64,000 nucleotides of DNA from Ampelocalamus luodianensis (GCA_036346255.1 CM070617.1:20697080-20761079), one strand, 5' to 3'. Positions 1 to 11,144 are shown, counted from the stretch's first letter. Made by a program: numbers and translations. Notes: generated by a model not told the origin, from the sequence alone.

Positions 1-693
1 GCCGTGCCGCCGCCGCTGGATCCACCGTCCTCGACGCGACACCCCGCAGGCCACCAGATCTGGCCGTCCTCCACCCCGTTCAAGCTTTTGCTTCAAGTTT
101 TGTGTGGAATGTTCCAACATGGTCATTTTTTAAAAAAAAAATTCCTGAAGAACATTCTCATGTTTGATTAATTACAATTTTTTATTCGCTTGGATCCGAA
201 AAGGTTACAAAGTTTGTCCAAAAAAATGGTTTTTCCTTGGATCCAAAATGTTACAAAGTATGTCCATTTTCTTGCAGCATTTAATTTTTTTTTGTCCGAA
301 ATGGATTTTGTGAAGATGGAAAACCGAAATGCAACATTTAATTTTTGAATCTGAAAATCTGGTTCATGGAGTGAAATTCGCACTATTGCTCGCAGGCGCA
401 GCAGCAAGCCAGCAAGCAACAACCACTCAACCAGCAAATGAGCAAAGTAGCAATACTAGCAAAGCAGCAACCGGTGGCAATGCTCTGGAGGTCCACTTCA
501 CATGCAGTGATGCATGCGATTCGCGATGCTAGTGTGCCATCGCCGATCGCCACTCGCGCCGTCGTGCATGCATATATACAGTTGCCATGCAGGCGGTCCG
601 CGCGCGCACGCCGGCCGTCGGACATGCACGCAAGGCCGTGTGCCTCCAGGAGAGGTGGGTGGCGCCTAGCTAGCGCGTGCGCGCGGTCGTTAC
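1..693. other. Left flank, no gene recognised
   Basis: This stretch is AT-rich up to about 350. It then has a low-complexity tract around 390-470 built from agcaa/agcag words, and a GC-richer part up to the LTR start at 694. Short open frames occur on both strands but overlap each other and match nothing I know. I see no splice-site-bounded exon series and no RNA gene. Confidence 0.5.
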
Positions 694-965
694 TGTTGGG
701 AAACCGGGCCCAGGACCGGGAGTCCTGGCCCAAGGTGGGCTCCTCATCCCAAACCCTAGAAGGGTCGTAGCCTATAAATAGGGGGTGCTATTCATTGTAA
801 TTGATTGATCGATGGATGAAGGAATAAAGAGAAGCAAGAAGTCCCACTACATCTATGTGTTCATCTCTTATTATGTTCTTGTTGTTCATGCATTGTTCTT
901 ACGATTCTACGCTTGTCTACGAGGTAATCGCTCGGACTGGACTCGCCAGCGACGGTTCATCGACG
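694..965 (+). repeat. 5' LTR of copia A
   Basis: The LTR starts TGTTGGGAAACC and contains the TATA box at 773-780. It aligns throughout with the LTR at 7218-7482 and, reversed, with 40311-40580 and 47061-47314. The other copies end ...ttcctcaaca (or cg). This one ends ttcatcgac, and that change makes a perfect palindrome with downstream sequence (see 956-1016). The right boundary is therefore good to only a few bases. Confidence 0.85.
773..780 (+). promoter_or_regulatory. LTR TATA box
   Basis: TATAAATA lies about 80 bp into the LTR and is conserved in all four LTRs of the family (773, 7295, and reversed at 40496 and 47237). The position and the sequence context (cctaTAAATAgggg) fit the core promoter of the retrotransposon. 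Confidence 0.75.
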
Positions 966-1016
966 GTTATCAGCACGATCGACTCTCCTCGCATCGAAAA
1001 GGTAACCGTCGATGAA
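956..1016 (+). other. Palindrome at LTR end and primer-binding region of copia A
   Basis: The 14-base arms 956-969 (ttcatcgacggtta) and 1003-1016 are exact reverse complements, with a 33-base loop. The right arm of the loop entry contains ttatcagcacga, which sits just inside the LTR where the primer-binding site should be. Element B has ttatcgcgacga at the same place. I cannot say with confidence which tRNA part would pair. Confidence 0.7.
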
Positions 1017-2824
1017 CGACACTCGTAGATTGAATCGTTTTTCTAGATTGCTTTCAATTCTTTAATTGTTGCTTTCTAGATTGTTTCTATGGTGCAAATT
1101 TGCTCTAATCTGTCGCGAGCCGACTTGGAGTCGCCGGCACAATGCCGATCGATAGATTGCATGAAAGAGCGGATGTTGATTGCATCGTAGATCATTGCAT
1201 GAATAGAAAAATAACGCCGGCACACGCATGCCGTCGTATCGCCAACATGCGACCACGTCCCACGCCGCTTGCATGCGGCTGCGCCGCCCACACGCGTAAG
1301 CACACCGTCCTCCCGTGGGCGAAGTCCTTGCACGGCCTTGTGCATCGCCTACGACCTTGCACGGCTGATGCTGAAAAAAATGGATGGATGCATGAACAAA
1401 ACTCACGGCAAGAACCAAAATCCATGAGTCGTAGCTTGGGAAAAGACGTTCGGCTATTGGATTGCATGTTGTGCATGACGTGGGATGAGAAAAGACGTTC
1501 GGCTATTGGTTTGCATGTTGTGAATTTGCATACACGAAGAAAAAAGGATGCATGCGGCCACGCTGCTTCCTCCTCGCAGACGGCCACACCGCGCGCGGCC
1601 GCCGCTGGCGAAGCCGCCGCACCGCCCGCAATCGCTCCCGCACGAGCGTCGTTCCCGCATGAGCATCGCCGCATAGCCACGCCGCCGACATGGCCTCCGC
1701 ATGGCGCCCCTCGCCTCCATCGGCCCGAAGCCGCACGCCGTCGACACGAAGCCGCTTGGCTCCGCGCGGTCGCCTCCTCGTGCGCCGCATGGCGCCTCTG
1801 GCGCCACCGCTTGCGCGCGCCGCCCTCGCCGCGCTGAAGCGGCTCCGCCGTCGGCTTGCGCGCGCCGTCCTCGCCGCTGAAGCGGCTCCCGCGCGCCGGT
1901 TCTCGACTCGCAGCGCCGCCTCAGCGCGCCCCTACATGGCCGCCGAGTGCGCCTCGGCGCCCCGCAGCGCCACCGCTCGCCGCCCGTAGCCCAGCGCACC
2001 TCCCGGTTTGCCGCGCCCCGCGCGCCGTCCCTCACCTTGGCGGCTTCCGCCGGCCGGCGTCGCGCGCCTCCGAGCCGCCGCCGGGCTCGCACCTCGCGCC
2101 GCCTAGAGTTGCCGGTCATGCGGCGTATGCACGGCGCCTCCTCAAGCTCCATTAGGAGCGCGCCACCACCATAGGAACAGGCGGGAAACCTTCCTCCACG
2201 CCGGTTCGCCCGCCCAACTTGGGCCTAGCGGGCGAAAACCAAGCGGGCCAAAAGAATCGGGCGTAAAAGAATGAAAAAAAGGGTGGGGCCAGTGAGGTAT
2301 TTCAGAAAAAACAATTTTGCAAGAAGGTCCTTCGAGATTCTGAAAATCACAGGGATTCTTACACGAAAGAGGAAAATTTTGCAAAAAAACACCCTCGGGA
2401 TTCTGAAAATTACGAGGATTTTTTGGGATAAAGAAATTCTTACAGAATAACACCTCAGAAAATGAAAAATTACGTGAATTTTCTCTCAGAACTGAGTTCT
2501 TCGCATTTTAACCCCTGAAACTTGCAGTTTTCGTCGAAAAATCTTTTTCCAGCAGAAAAGGGCCTCAAGAATCCAAATTTTGCATATTTTTGAACTTTGA
2601 AGCATGTTTATTCTTGTTATTGTTATTTCTATGCAATTTATTTATTGTATTTACTGTTTTGATTATCTGTAATTGTATATGTTGCTTTTAATCATTGGAA
2701 ATAGCAGTAAATCATGAAAAATGCATAGAAAAATCTGGCTCGAACACGAGTTCAAGAGCATTGTGAGAATTTTGCAACCATTTTATGCAGATTACCAGTA
2801 GTAATCCTTTGAATTTTTTTTTAC
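966..2824 (+). other. Untranslated leader of copia A
   Basis: This lies between the 5' LTR and gag. The first 250 bp match the leader of element B (46800-47060 reversed). A 51-bp tandem duplication sits at about 1438-1540, where the word gacgttcggctattgg occurs twice. From 1560 to 2150 the sequence is very GC-rich, with long overlapping open frames on both strands and arginine/alanine-rich translations, which I treat as composition artefacts. From 2160 to 2800 it turns AT-rich and leads into gag. Confidence 0.55.
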
Positions 2825-3298
2825 ATGAATATGAAGATGACTCGCATCACGAATCAGGAATTCGAAGAACTGACCCAGTATGGCCAGAATTTGTATAGAA
2901 TTTATATCAGTCTCCAATTCTGTGGTAATGTGATCACGGATGAGCAGAAGATTGGGAAGACCCTCGCTACCTTTCACCCGAATGCGGTACAATCCGTACG
3001 CAACTATCGTCAAGACGGCTACATGAAGTATGCCGAATTAATTGACATCATGCAAGTTGCGGAAGCTCAAGGTGATGTTCTAGGAAAGAACTTCATCTTG
3101 CAGCCACCTAGTAGCAATGTTGGCCATGAAGCCACTGCTAGCAACTACAAGGTGATGAAGCTTCTCACAAATGAGAGGAGTAAAAAGGGTAAGGTCGTGC
3201 GTCGCACATTATTGATGCTTTACAGTCTAAGAAGAAGGGCAAATGATAGCATGAGGCATACCTCGCCATTGCAGGCACAGAGGATTCACATCCATTAG
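2825..3298 (+). pseudogene. copia A gag remnant
   Basis: This open frame of 157 codons corresponds residue for residue, with substitutions, to the frames at 44814-45298 (minus) in element B. Shared blocks include FEELTQ, SLQFCGNVITDEQK and LTNERSKKGK. It carries the N-terminal part of a copia gag (the UBN2-type region that packages element RNA). The frame then runs out, and no CCHC knuckle is seen in frame. The Met at 2825 is followed by a second Met two codons later; either could be the start. Confidence 0.7.
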
Positions 3299-3959
3299 CT
3301 GTACTTACGAATGTGAACAGCCCAGTAGCAGCCCCATTATCCCTCCTTTGGACATCATAGTTTGTAATTGAAGCAGAATTTTGAATTATTGAATAATGGT
3401 TGCAAGCTCTAGGAGAGCAAAGCATTAAATTCTTATTATGAGTCCTGCAAGACTTATTTTCTCGTCTTTATAATAGCAAGTTATGTTCTGATATCTGAAG
3501 TATTTTATTTATGTGTTGCTTGCTCTCTGCTACATATTAATAAAGTACATTATATTAGAACGCGTGTGGCGCCCTATGGAGGAAGTGTGCTCAGCATGTA
3601 GCGGTACAACGAATACCATCCTGAGAGAAACGGAAATTTTTCCAGTCGATCAGCAAGAATGCTGGTAGTCTTACGACAATCGCAGGCAGCGATACTTGTA
3701 TAATAGGCTCATGAATGACCATAATTATACTACCAATGGGCACAACTTTGGTCATTGAAGAAGACTTGTTGTACCCAGAATCGACTAGAACTCTCAAGGA
3801 TATTTGCACTAACGGTTTCCACGTAGAGACTGAAGAAGAGTATGGTACAAAATACCTGCTCATTACAAAGCGTGAAGAAAGTGAAAAATAGCATTAGAAT
3901 ATCTTTCTTCATATGAAACTGGGCTATACTACACTGATATTAAGGCACCTGCAGCCTAT

Positions 3960-4700
3960 ACTGCCTTGAAAACCGCATTTAGAAGCTCTGAACTTACCTA
4001 TCTCTGGCATGATAGATTATGCCGCCTAGGTCTTAAGATGATGATAAATATAATTAACAATTCACAGGGACATAATATGAATGTAAAGAATTTCTCGAAT
4101 CAGGAAGATTTTGTGTGCCCGCATATACCACCGGGAAATTAATTACTAGACCTTTTCGCTCTGAAAGCGAAGAATGAAGTCCCTGCATCCCTGGACCGTA
4201 TCCAGGGAGAACTTTTGCGGTCCTATAACAGCCCCTGTAAGGGCCATTTAGGTATTTTATGGTGCTCATCGATGCTTCCTCAGAATGGTCGCACGTATGT
4301 TTATTGTCTACGAGAAATCATGCTTTTGCAAAGCCAATCTCGCAGATAATTAAATTAGAAATATTTTCCCTGATCATCATGTGAAGTCCACCTGAATGGA
4401 CAACGCCGGAGAATTTACTTCGAAAGCATTTGATGATTATTGCATGAAAATGGGAATTAAAAGTTGAGCATTTTGTACCGCATGTATGTACCCAAAATGG
4501 ACTAGCAGAACTTTGAAGAATTGTAATTTACCAACTACATGTTGGGGACACGCAGTCCTGCTCGCAGCAGCTCTCATCAATTTTAGACCGTCGGCCTATA
4601 ACATCCATCCACCTATGCAACTAGCGTAAGGGTCAACATCCATAATACGTTGGTTATGAGACAGCATCCATAATCAAGTATTTGGACCATATGACTGGAG
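3960..4700 (+). pseudogene. copia A integrase remnant
   Basis: Translated pieces in shifting frames recover the GAG-pre-integrase zinc segment (LWHDRLCRLG near 4000) and a core segment with GEFTSKAFDDYCMKMGI near 4410-4460. They also recover the downstream LPTTCWGH region near 4530. Stops interrupt all of them. The matching part of B is 43238-44014, which keeps the CPAC motif that A has lost (A reads VCPH). The integrase would have inserted element cDNA; it is not functional here. Confidence 0.7.
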
Positions 4701-5559
4701 ATTTGTATAATGCCCGATTCGCTGATAGTACATTAGATGAGGTTAGTTCCCGTCATTAGGGGGAGGAAATCAACCCTTGATAATAATGTCGGGAAACAAT
4801 TGAAGTCTAGAAGACAATTGATTTGCAAGTATTAGCAAATCAACTGCCTAACCACTTTAGTGATTTGAAGAGCGTGACCAAGTAGCATGTGCCTGCACGC
4901 AATGCACCGGAGAGGGTTGAAATACCGATGAAGGTATCCCTAATCCCGTCCTAAGGCCTCTGAAGGGCGAGAACTTCGCCCTCGAATCAAGCAACCGGGG
5001 CGCTGGTGAAAAAGGATAAGAAGGACTTGACACGGTAGATCACCGGTGCCCAGAACTAGAAGGGGAGTCAGTTGGGACCTGGCATCGGTATGGAACCTTC
5101 AGGAAAGGCATACCAGAATTGAACATCCCCATGAAGGGAGACATCAGCATGGATGTGTGCGCACACATCGGAGCTGAAAAACTAAAGGGACTTGCCCCGC
5201 AATTGGAAGCAGCGTGAGCAAGTAGAAGCATTAAAAGAATCGCCCCTTGAAGAAATAGCTATAAACTTTATGACCTTGGGAGAACATTTGAATATTACAA
5301 CAGCCAATGTTGACACTTACTTTGCAAAGAAACTTGCCACAATCATCAATCTTGATTCAGAGCCTGCATCGCTCGCTAAATGAAAGAAAAGATCAGATTG
5401 AGAAGATTGGGAGAAGGCAATAGAAACTGAATTATTCTCCCCAAATAAAAGAAAGATGTTTGGGCCTGTAAGCCGCACGTCTCCCCTTGTGCACCCCGTA
5501 GGGCATAAGTGGGTATTTTGTTCGAAAGAGAAATTAAAAGAAGTAAGGCTCGCTGCATA

Positions 5560-6300
5560 AGGTTTCACTGAACATCCAGAAGATGATTACGAAGAAACCT
5601 ATTCCCCGGTCATGGGCGGAACTCCCTTTAGATATTTATCTCAATGGTAGTGAACTTGAAATTAGAAGTGAAATTGATGGATGGGGTACTAGCATACCTT
5701 TATGAAATATTGGATTCGGATATTTATATGAAGATACCTGAATGTATCACTGTCCCGAACCAAAACAGAGCAAATAGAAATATGTACAGTGTGAAACTCA
5801 AAAAGTCACTGCTGAACTTAAGCAATCAGCGAATGTGGTATAATCGCTTGAAGCGACTTTCTATGCAAGAAAGGCTACACGAACAATGAGAATAATCTCT
5901 GTGTATTTATACGACGATCCCAGAATGGATTTTGTATAATCACAGTGTATGAAGTTGATCTGAATATCATAAGAACCCTGAAGGATATTAAGAAAGCAAG
6001 CTCTTACACGAGTCGGAGTTCAAACGAAAGATTTGGGTGAAAACCAAATATTACCTAGGCTTGCAGCTTGGGCATGCCCCTGAAAGGATATTAGTACATC
6101 AGTCAACCTACACTTAGAAGGTGTTAGAAATGTTAGACTTTGGAAAGGCATACCCTTTGAAAGTGCCAATGGTCGGGAGATCTTTGCAGCAAGACAAGGA
6201 CCCGTACAGACCTAGAAAAGAGGGGGAGGAAGTCCTGGGACCGGAATTCCCATACTTAAGTGTGATAAAAACACTCATGTATTAAACAAATTGTACTAGA
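5560..6300 (+). pseudogene. copia A reverse transcriptase remnant
   Basis: Near 5579 a frame reads EETYSPVMGGTPFRYL, which resembles the start of a copia reverse transcriptase. Near 6020-6235 a frame reads YLGLQLGHAPERILVHQSTY followed by PLKVPMVGRSLQQDKDP, the conserved C-terminal part of the domain. The catalytic segment between them is broken by stops and frameshifts. Element B has the same C-terminal segment at 41490-41765. Confidence 0.75.
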
Positions 6301-6469
6301 CCGGACATTGTATTTGCCGGGAACCTACTAGCAAGGTATAGTGCAGAACCTACCAAAGGCATTGGCAGGGAATAAAGGACATCTTCCGATACCTCTAAGG
6401 AAGCAAAGAACTTAGTCTGTTCTGCAGAAAGAACAAAGACTTAACTATGAATGGCAATGCAGATAACGA

Positions 6470-6925
6470 GTACTTGTAGGACCCGCATACAGCCGAATAG
6501 CAAACAGGCTATGTATTCCTATGTGGTGGAACTGTAATTCCATGAGAATCGTCTAAGTAGAGTCTTGTACCGACTTCGACGAACCACTCGGAAACAGTAG
6601 CACTGTACGAGGCCTCACGAGAATGTGCTTGGCTTCGGCGGATGATTCACCACATCCAGCAGTCATGTGGATTGAATATCGCACCAACCCCCACTATTAT
6701 CTTTGAAGATAAAGTAGCTTGTGTTGCACAAGTGCATATGGATGTTGTGAAGAACCCTCTCATAAAAATATATCAACCCCAAGTTCTTCTATGCTCATGA
6801 ATTGCAAAAGATGAACGAAATCAAAGTACTGCATACTAAGTCATGTGAGAATCTTGCAGATTTATTCACTAAGTCACTTTCAGCGTCTAGTTTCGAAAGA
6901 TGCATATGTGAATTGAAATGATGAG
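6470..6925 (+). pseudogene. copia A RNase H remnant
   Basis: Frames here read ECAWLRRMIHHIQQSCGL and, further on, EDKVACVAQVHMDVVKNPL, which match copia RNase H. B has EDNAACVAQVQMGYVKSPL at 40874-41095. Several in-frame stops are present. The polypurine-like tract aagggag (7211-7217) just before the 3' LTR fits the plus-strand primer. Confidence 0.75.
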
Positions 6926-7217
6926 ACTTAGAGAAGTGCAGAATTCAGGGGGAGAACCTTCACGAACTCATTATTAAAGCTTGATCATGAAGATCGAGTA
7001 CCCAAAGAATAAGTCCAAGAGATTAAATGAAATTAGGTGGATTGTACTCTTTTTCCCTTGACGAGTTTTCCTGAAGTTTCTCGGCTAAGGTTTTTAATGA
7101 GGCAATTCGTGCATCACAGCAGAACGTGTATCATGTACTCTTTCTCCAAAATTTTCCCACTGGGTTTTTATGGAGTTTTGACGAGACATGGGCATGAAGG
7201 ATGAGTGCCCAAGGGAG

Positions 7218-7482
7218 TGTTGGGAAGCCGGGCCAGGGGCCGGAGTCTTGGCCCAAGGTGGGCTCTCATCCCAAACCCTAGAAGGGTCGTAGCCTATAAA
7301 TAGGGGTGCTATTCATTGTAATTGATTGATCGATGGATGAAGGAATAAAGAGAAGCAAGAAGTCCCCTACATCTCTCGTGTTCATCTCTTATTCTTCTTG
7401 TTGTTCATGCATTGTTCTTACGATTCTACGCTTGTCACGAGGTAATCGCTCGGATCGACTCGCCAATGACGGTTCCTCAACG
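7218..7482 (+). repeat. 3' LTR of copia A
   Basis: The LTR begins TGTTGGGAAGCC directly after an aagggag purine run and ends ggttcctcaacg. It carries the family TATA box at 7295-7302. Compared with the 5' LTR it has several small indels and substitutions, one of them ggactggac in the 5' LTR against ggatcgac here. Confidence 0.85.
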
Positions 7483-7874
7483 ATTCTGCGAGCACCCAGC
7501 CGCGGGCAAAGAAGCGAAGACCACCACCCACTGCCACGCCAGCGGCCCCGAGCCCGAGATCCAGCGCCAGTCCGAGGCCCCGAGCGGCCGAGCCAGATCG
7601 GCGTATGTTACGAGATTTCGGTTTTTACCGAAAAAAACTGAAATACCATAAAACCATATTTTTGAAAACCGTACCAAATACCGGTCAAACTGAGTTGACC
7701 GATACGATACGGTTTTTTTGGTTCGGTTTTAAAATGAACAGCCCTAGAGTGAATGGTTGGCTCATACAAGTTCTTGGTTTGTGCAAAATCTTGAATCCGA
7801 AAATGCAGGAGGGGTGTTTTGCAAAATCGCGGTGGGAGGGAAATACACAAATCTCGGACGGAGTACAACAAATG
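7483..7874. other. Intergenic, no gene recognised
   Basis: This is a GC-rich piece (7490-7600) followed by an AT-rich piece with repeated cggttttt/accgaaa words around 7615-7735. I recognise no coding exon. It ends at the probable Mutator-like insertion at 7875. Confidence 0.4.
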
Positions 7875-8178
7875 AGTTTTTGGCTAAATGCCACTATTAT
7901 GGTCGGTATTTACAAATCAAGCACTCCTTACGCGGTATTGTCAAAATTGGCAACACAAGCGTGTATTGTCAAAATTGGCAACACAAGTGTGTCTTCTCGC
8001 GCCACGTGTGCTCCACCGCACAGCCCTAGCTTGGACAGCTACTGTCTGTGCGTTGCGTGCCCGGACGCATTGAAAACCGCACGCCCCTAGACCGAATTCA
8101 CCTGCGGCCGACGCGTGGCAATTTCGGGCGCCCTAGCTCGGACGAGGGTATGTCCGTGCACCCCTAGCCCTGACGAGG
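7875..8178 (+). repeat. Left terminal inverted repeat
   Basis: The left arm of the 7875-8972 element. It includes a 29-bp tandem duplication (tattgtcaaaattggcaaca, twice between about 7935 and 7990) that is absent from the right arm. Confidence 0.7.
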
Positions 8179-8657
8179 CTCCACCATTCGCTGGACGCTC
8201 AGACACCGCATCCGATCCTCCCTTTCTCTTCTCCACCGAGCGCAATAGCCAAGGAACCGCAAGCCATTGTTTTGCCCACCCGCACCGCCAACCCTGTCGT
8301 CTCGGTGAGCTCCTCCCTTCGTTGTGTGCGTCACCATGTGTTTCAGGACACGAGGAATCATCCCCCCCAACTAATTTGCCTCTTCATCCTCAGGTCCCCG
8401 CTGGCGACCTCGTCTTCCTCGTTTTCGGCCAAAACCGCACCTTCTGCCACCACACCTTATTCGATAAGCCTCGGCCCAATTCTTTCCTCTCCTACCACCA
8501 CCTACCCTCCCTTGAGCTTCCCCAAAATGCTCATGGCGTCTCCCCTTTCCTAGGTTGTCACCGCCACGTGAAGATCGTCACGACGCCTCGGGTCATCGTC
8601 ACCAAGCCTCCTTCGACCACCTCTATCACCCCCCTGGCACCGGTGAGTTACTAGAGT
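8179..8657 (+). other. Cargo region of the Mutator-like element
   Basis: An open frame of 179 codons (8115-8654) crosses this C- and T-rich segment. The translation is rich in Pro, Ser and His and matches no family I know. A possible splice donor (cggtgagc, about 8302) lies inside. It may be a captured fragment of a host gene's 5' region or simply biased sequence. Confidence 0.3.
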
Positions 8658-8689
8658 CCCTCGTTCAGGCTAGGGTCGCACGGACAGGC

Positions 8690-8972
8690 CCTCGTTCGGC
8701 TAGGGGCGCACGGACAGCCTCTCGTCCGGGCTATGGGCGCATGGAATTGCTATGCGTCCGCCGCATGTGAATCCGGTCTAGGAGTGTGCGGTTTTCAACA
8801 CGTTCGGACCCACAGCGCACGGATAGCGGCTGTCCGGGCTAGGGACGCGCGGTGGAGCACATGTGGCGCAAGGAGGCACGTCTGTGCTATCAATTTTGGC
8901 AATATCGCACAATGAGCGCTAGATTTGTAAATACCAATCACAACTGTATCATTTAGGGAAAATAAAAACCCG
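8690..8972 (-). repeat. Right terminal inverted repeat
   Basis: The right arm of the same element. Just inside it the motif gttcaggctagggtcgcacg and its variants are repeated at 8664 and 8694, so the inner edge is a short tandem array and cannot be placed exactly. Confidence 0.65.
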
Positions 8973-9158
8973 CAACAGACGGCCTTGATGGTGCATACGG
9001 TGCATATACTGATATACACTTGTCCTTTACAAGAAAACTTACACCTACGTACATACACTCCTAGGTCTCACGTACACAACAAGCACGCGCACGCAGTACA
9101 GCGACGCACTGAAACAATTAATGGCAAACAATCGCAGCGGGCGTACTGATCGATCGAT

Positions 9159-10646
9159 CTACTCTTCGTCGTCAGTGGTGACGAACTTGCCGGTGCCGGG
9201 GTTGATGGCGGCGATGAAGAAGAAGACGACGTTGAAAAGGACGAGCGGCTCGATCTCGCTGATGGGCACGCCCGTCTCGATGTTTAGCTGCGCCAGCGCG
9301 CCCTTCCCCGTGATGATCTCCCCGATGATGGAGAAGGCGATGCCCAGCTGCGCCAGCCGCCCCACGAACAGCTCGTTCGCCTTGGTGAACCCAAACAGCG
9401 GCCCTGCACGCATCCACAAAATCAAACACGTCGACCATAAGCATGATCTCTCCATTAATTGGTCATGGAAATGAGCGATGCAATGGGTGTGCACGCATGA
9501 TGAGTGTGTGTTTATGTATACCTCCCTCGCTGAGTCCGAGGGCGGAGCGCAAGCCCTTGCCGGGGGCGACGACGGCCTTGTCGAGGCCGGTGGGCTCGTC
9601 GACGAAGCTGCCACGGTCGCCGAGAGCGCCGATGGCTCCGAGGAGTGTGAAGAGGATGAAGAAGAGGAGGAGGGGCTCCGCCTCGTAGATCGGGATGCCG
9701 GTCTCCAGGTTCAGCTGGGCAAGGATGCCCTTCCCGGTGATGGCCTCTCCCAATATCGATGCCTGATATCAATCGTAACAACAGCAATATATCAGGCTTA
9801 GCAGTTGCTTACTTGCTTGATGGTTCTTTTTTTCTTTAACAAATGTGTTTTTTTTCTTCGTGTAATGTATATTGTGGTTTAAACATCAGTTTGATGTAGT
9901 GTAACAAAAAGATATTTACGAAATAATTAAACTATTTTACTGAAACCATTATAAATTCAGTAGAATATTCTAAACTAACTAAAATTTTCATGCAATTGCA
10001 CAACTAAATATTACAATACATATAATTATATTTGATAATAGAGTTGTATTCGTTTTACAAATATTACTAAATGCCTTAATTCCTAAGTATCTAGACTAGA
10101 AATGATCCACACAGAAAAGCAACAAATTGACATGCAAATGCGCATGGCTCTTGAGAGTACTCACGGCAAACCCAAGCATGGCAACACGACCAACGAACAG
10201 CTCGTTCTCCTTGGTGAAACCGATCCCGCCGGACGTGCCAAAGATACCGTCCTCGGTCTTAAACTTGGGCTTCGTTTCAGCCTATTCAATTAACACCGTC
10301 GATCAGAATCAGAAACATCACAGTTAGTAGTAGTACCATTCATGTAGAAGAAGAAGAAAAAAAATAAACTGAGCCAACCAAATAAATGGCCGCAGCTCGC
10401 AAGCACGCACACATGGACATGGACTGGTGTATCCACGAACCTTCCTTGCCGGCGCGGCTTTGGCCTTGGACTTGCCGCTGAACAGAGCGACTGTCTTGAC
10501 GGAGAGGACGCCATGCGCTTGCAGTAGGACGGCTGCGACGACAGCACGAACCGCGAGAGCGGCGTCGGCCGGACGGCATGCAGCAGGCTCCGGCCGGAGG
10601 CAGCAGCCACGCCGCTGACGCTTGACATAAGCATCGACTGTGCCAT
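9159..10646 (-). CDS. psbS: Photosystem II 22-kDa protein PsbS, copy 1 (apparent frameshift in exon 1)
   Basis: PsbS is a four-helix thylakoid membrane protein that senses lumen acidity and switches on energy-dependent quenching (NPQ). There are four exons on the minus strand: 10441-10646, 10165-10281, 9522-9762 and 9159-9403, all with GT/AG borders. Joined, they give about 269 residues, the normal family length. Exon 1 holds the transit peptide (MAQSMLMSSVSG...). Exons 2-4 hold two homologous halves, each beginning GFTKENELFVGR or GFTKANELFVGR. Both lumenal acid-sensing segments are present: LETGIPIYEAEP in exon 3 and IETGVPISEIEP in exon 4. The protein ends GTGKFVTTDDEE. Exon 1 is one base shorter than in copy 2 (gagaggacg against gagagggacg, near 10503), which shifts the frame at MAS. 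This is a homopolymer difference and may be a sequence error; otherwise the copy is null. Confidence 0.93.
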
Positions 10647-11144
10647 GGCGACTCCGCGGCTTGCTGTGGCTGTGCGGTTTGTGCGCCTTGGCCTCCTCCG
10701 AGGCTGCTCGCCTGCTTGGTCACTTTTATGTGGATAGCATACGTGAGAAGTGTGAAGCTGGCGTGGCGCGGAAATCAGAGGTGGCGATTGGCGAGCGGCG
10801 AGGCGGAGGATAGGGTGCGCGATGGGCGGGCAAGAGGCCACGTTTCCCCGAATCCGATCTATGGCTGCGGTGCCGTCCTAGGCTCCGAGCTGATACGGCT
10901 CGTGCGATCTCCGACCGCACGTACGGCTGGGGTGTGGAACGGACGAACAAAACATGAGTGAATGAGTGATCGATCGAGCGGCCTGGTTGGTAGGCTACAC
11001 GCGTCACTGAAAAGTGCTCCAGGCATGGGTAGTCACATTGGGCTTTGGCTTGTAGGGAACTAGCTGGCAGCTTGGTTCCAAATTCAGCCGATGATGTGTT
11101 GCCTTTTAAACTTGCGACTTTACTATAACATATATACTCTGGCT

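Larger units (their letters stand above)
694..7482 (+). mobile_element. Ty1/copia LTR retrotransposon A, decayed
   Basis: Two direct LTRs of about 270 bp (694-965 and 7218-7482) begin TGTTGGGAA and bound an interior with copia-order remains: gag near 2825, integrase near 3980-4700, reverse transcriptase near 5560-6300 and RNase H near 6470-6925. All coding parts carry stops and frameshifts, so the copy cannot act on its own. A second member of the family lies inverted at 40311-47314. The bases flanking A (gttac on the left, attct on the right) do not form a target-site duplication, unlike B. One end may have been altered, or A may be a product of recombination. I did not assign a copia clade. 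Confidence 0.9.
7875..8972. mobile_element. Mutator-like element with ~300-bp terminal inverted repeats
   Basis: The left 300 bp (7875-8178) and the reverse complement of the right 280-300 bp (about 8690-8972) align over their whole length. Shared blocks include ggtatttacaaatc, gtgctccaccgc, ttgaaaaccgcac and tccgtgcgcccctag. The flanking 9-mers caacaaatg (7866) and caacagacg (8973) agree at 7 of 9 positions, as expected for an old Mutator-type target duplication. No transposase is present. The centre (8179-8657) is C-rich, gene-like sequence with a long open frame, so a Pack-MULE that captured a gene piece is possible. The right end lies about 190 bp past the psbS stop codon. Confidence 0.7.

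Noticed and set aside
1142..2155. Open frames of up to 232 codons on both strands
   Set aside because: GC-rich leader of copia A; the translations are Arg/Ala repeats without any family signature, and both strands are equally open.
694..7482. Inversion between copia A and B as the reason for A's missing target duplication
   Set aside because: An inversion by recombination would have mixed the target duplications of both elements, but that of B is perfect.
7412..7651. Open frames across the 3' LTR of copia A into the flank
   Set aside because: They start inside the LTR and match nothing; chance frames.
8733..9058. Short frames on both strands next to psbS
   Set aside because: They lie in the right terminal repeat of the Mutator-like element and the psbS 3' region; no conserved residues.
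9463..9801. Open frames on the + strand opposite psbS
   Set aside because: Shadows of psbS exon 3 and its flanking introns.
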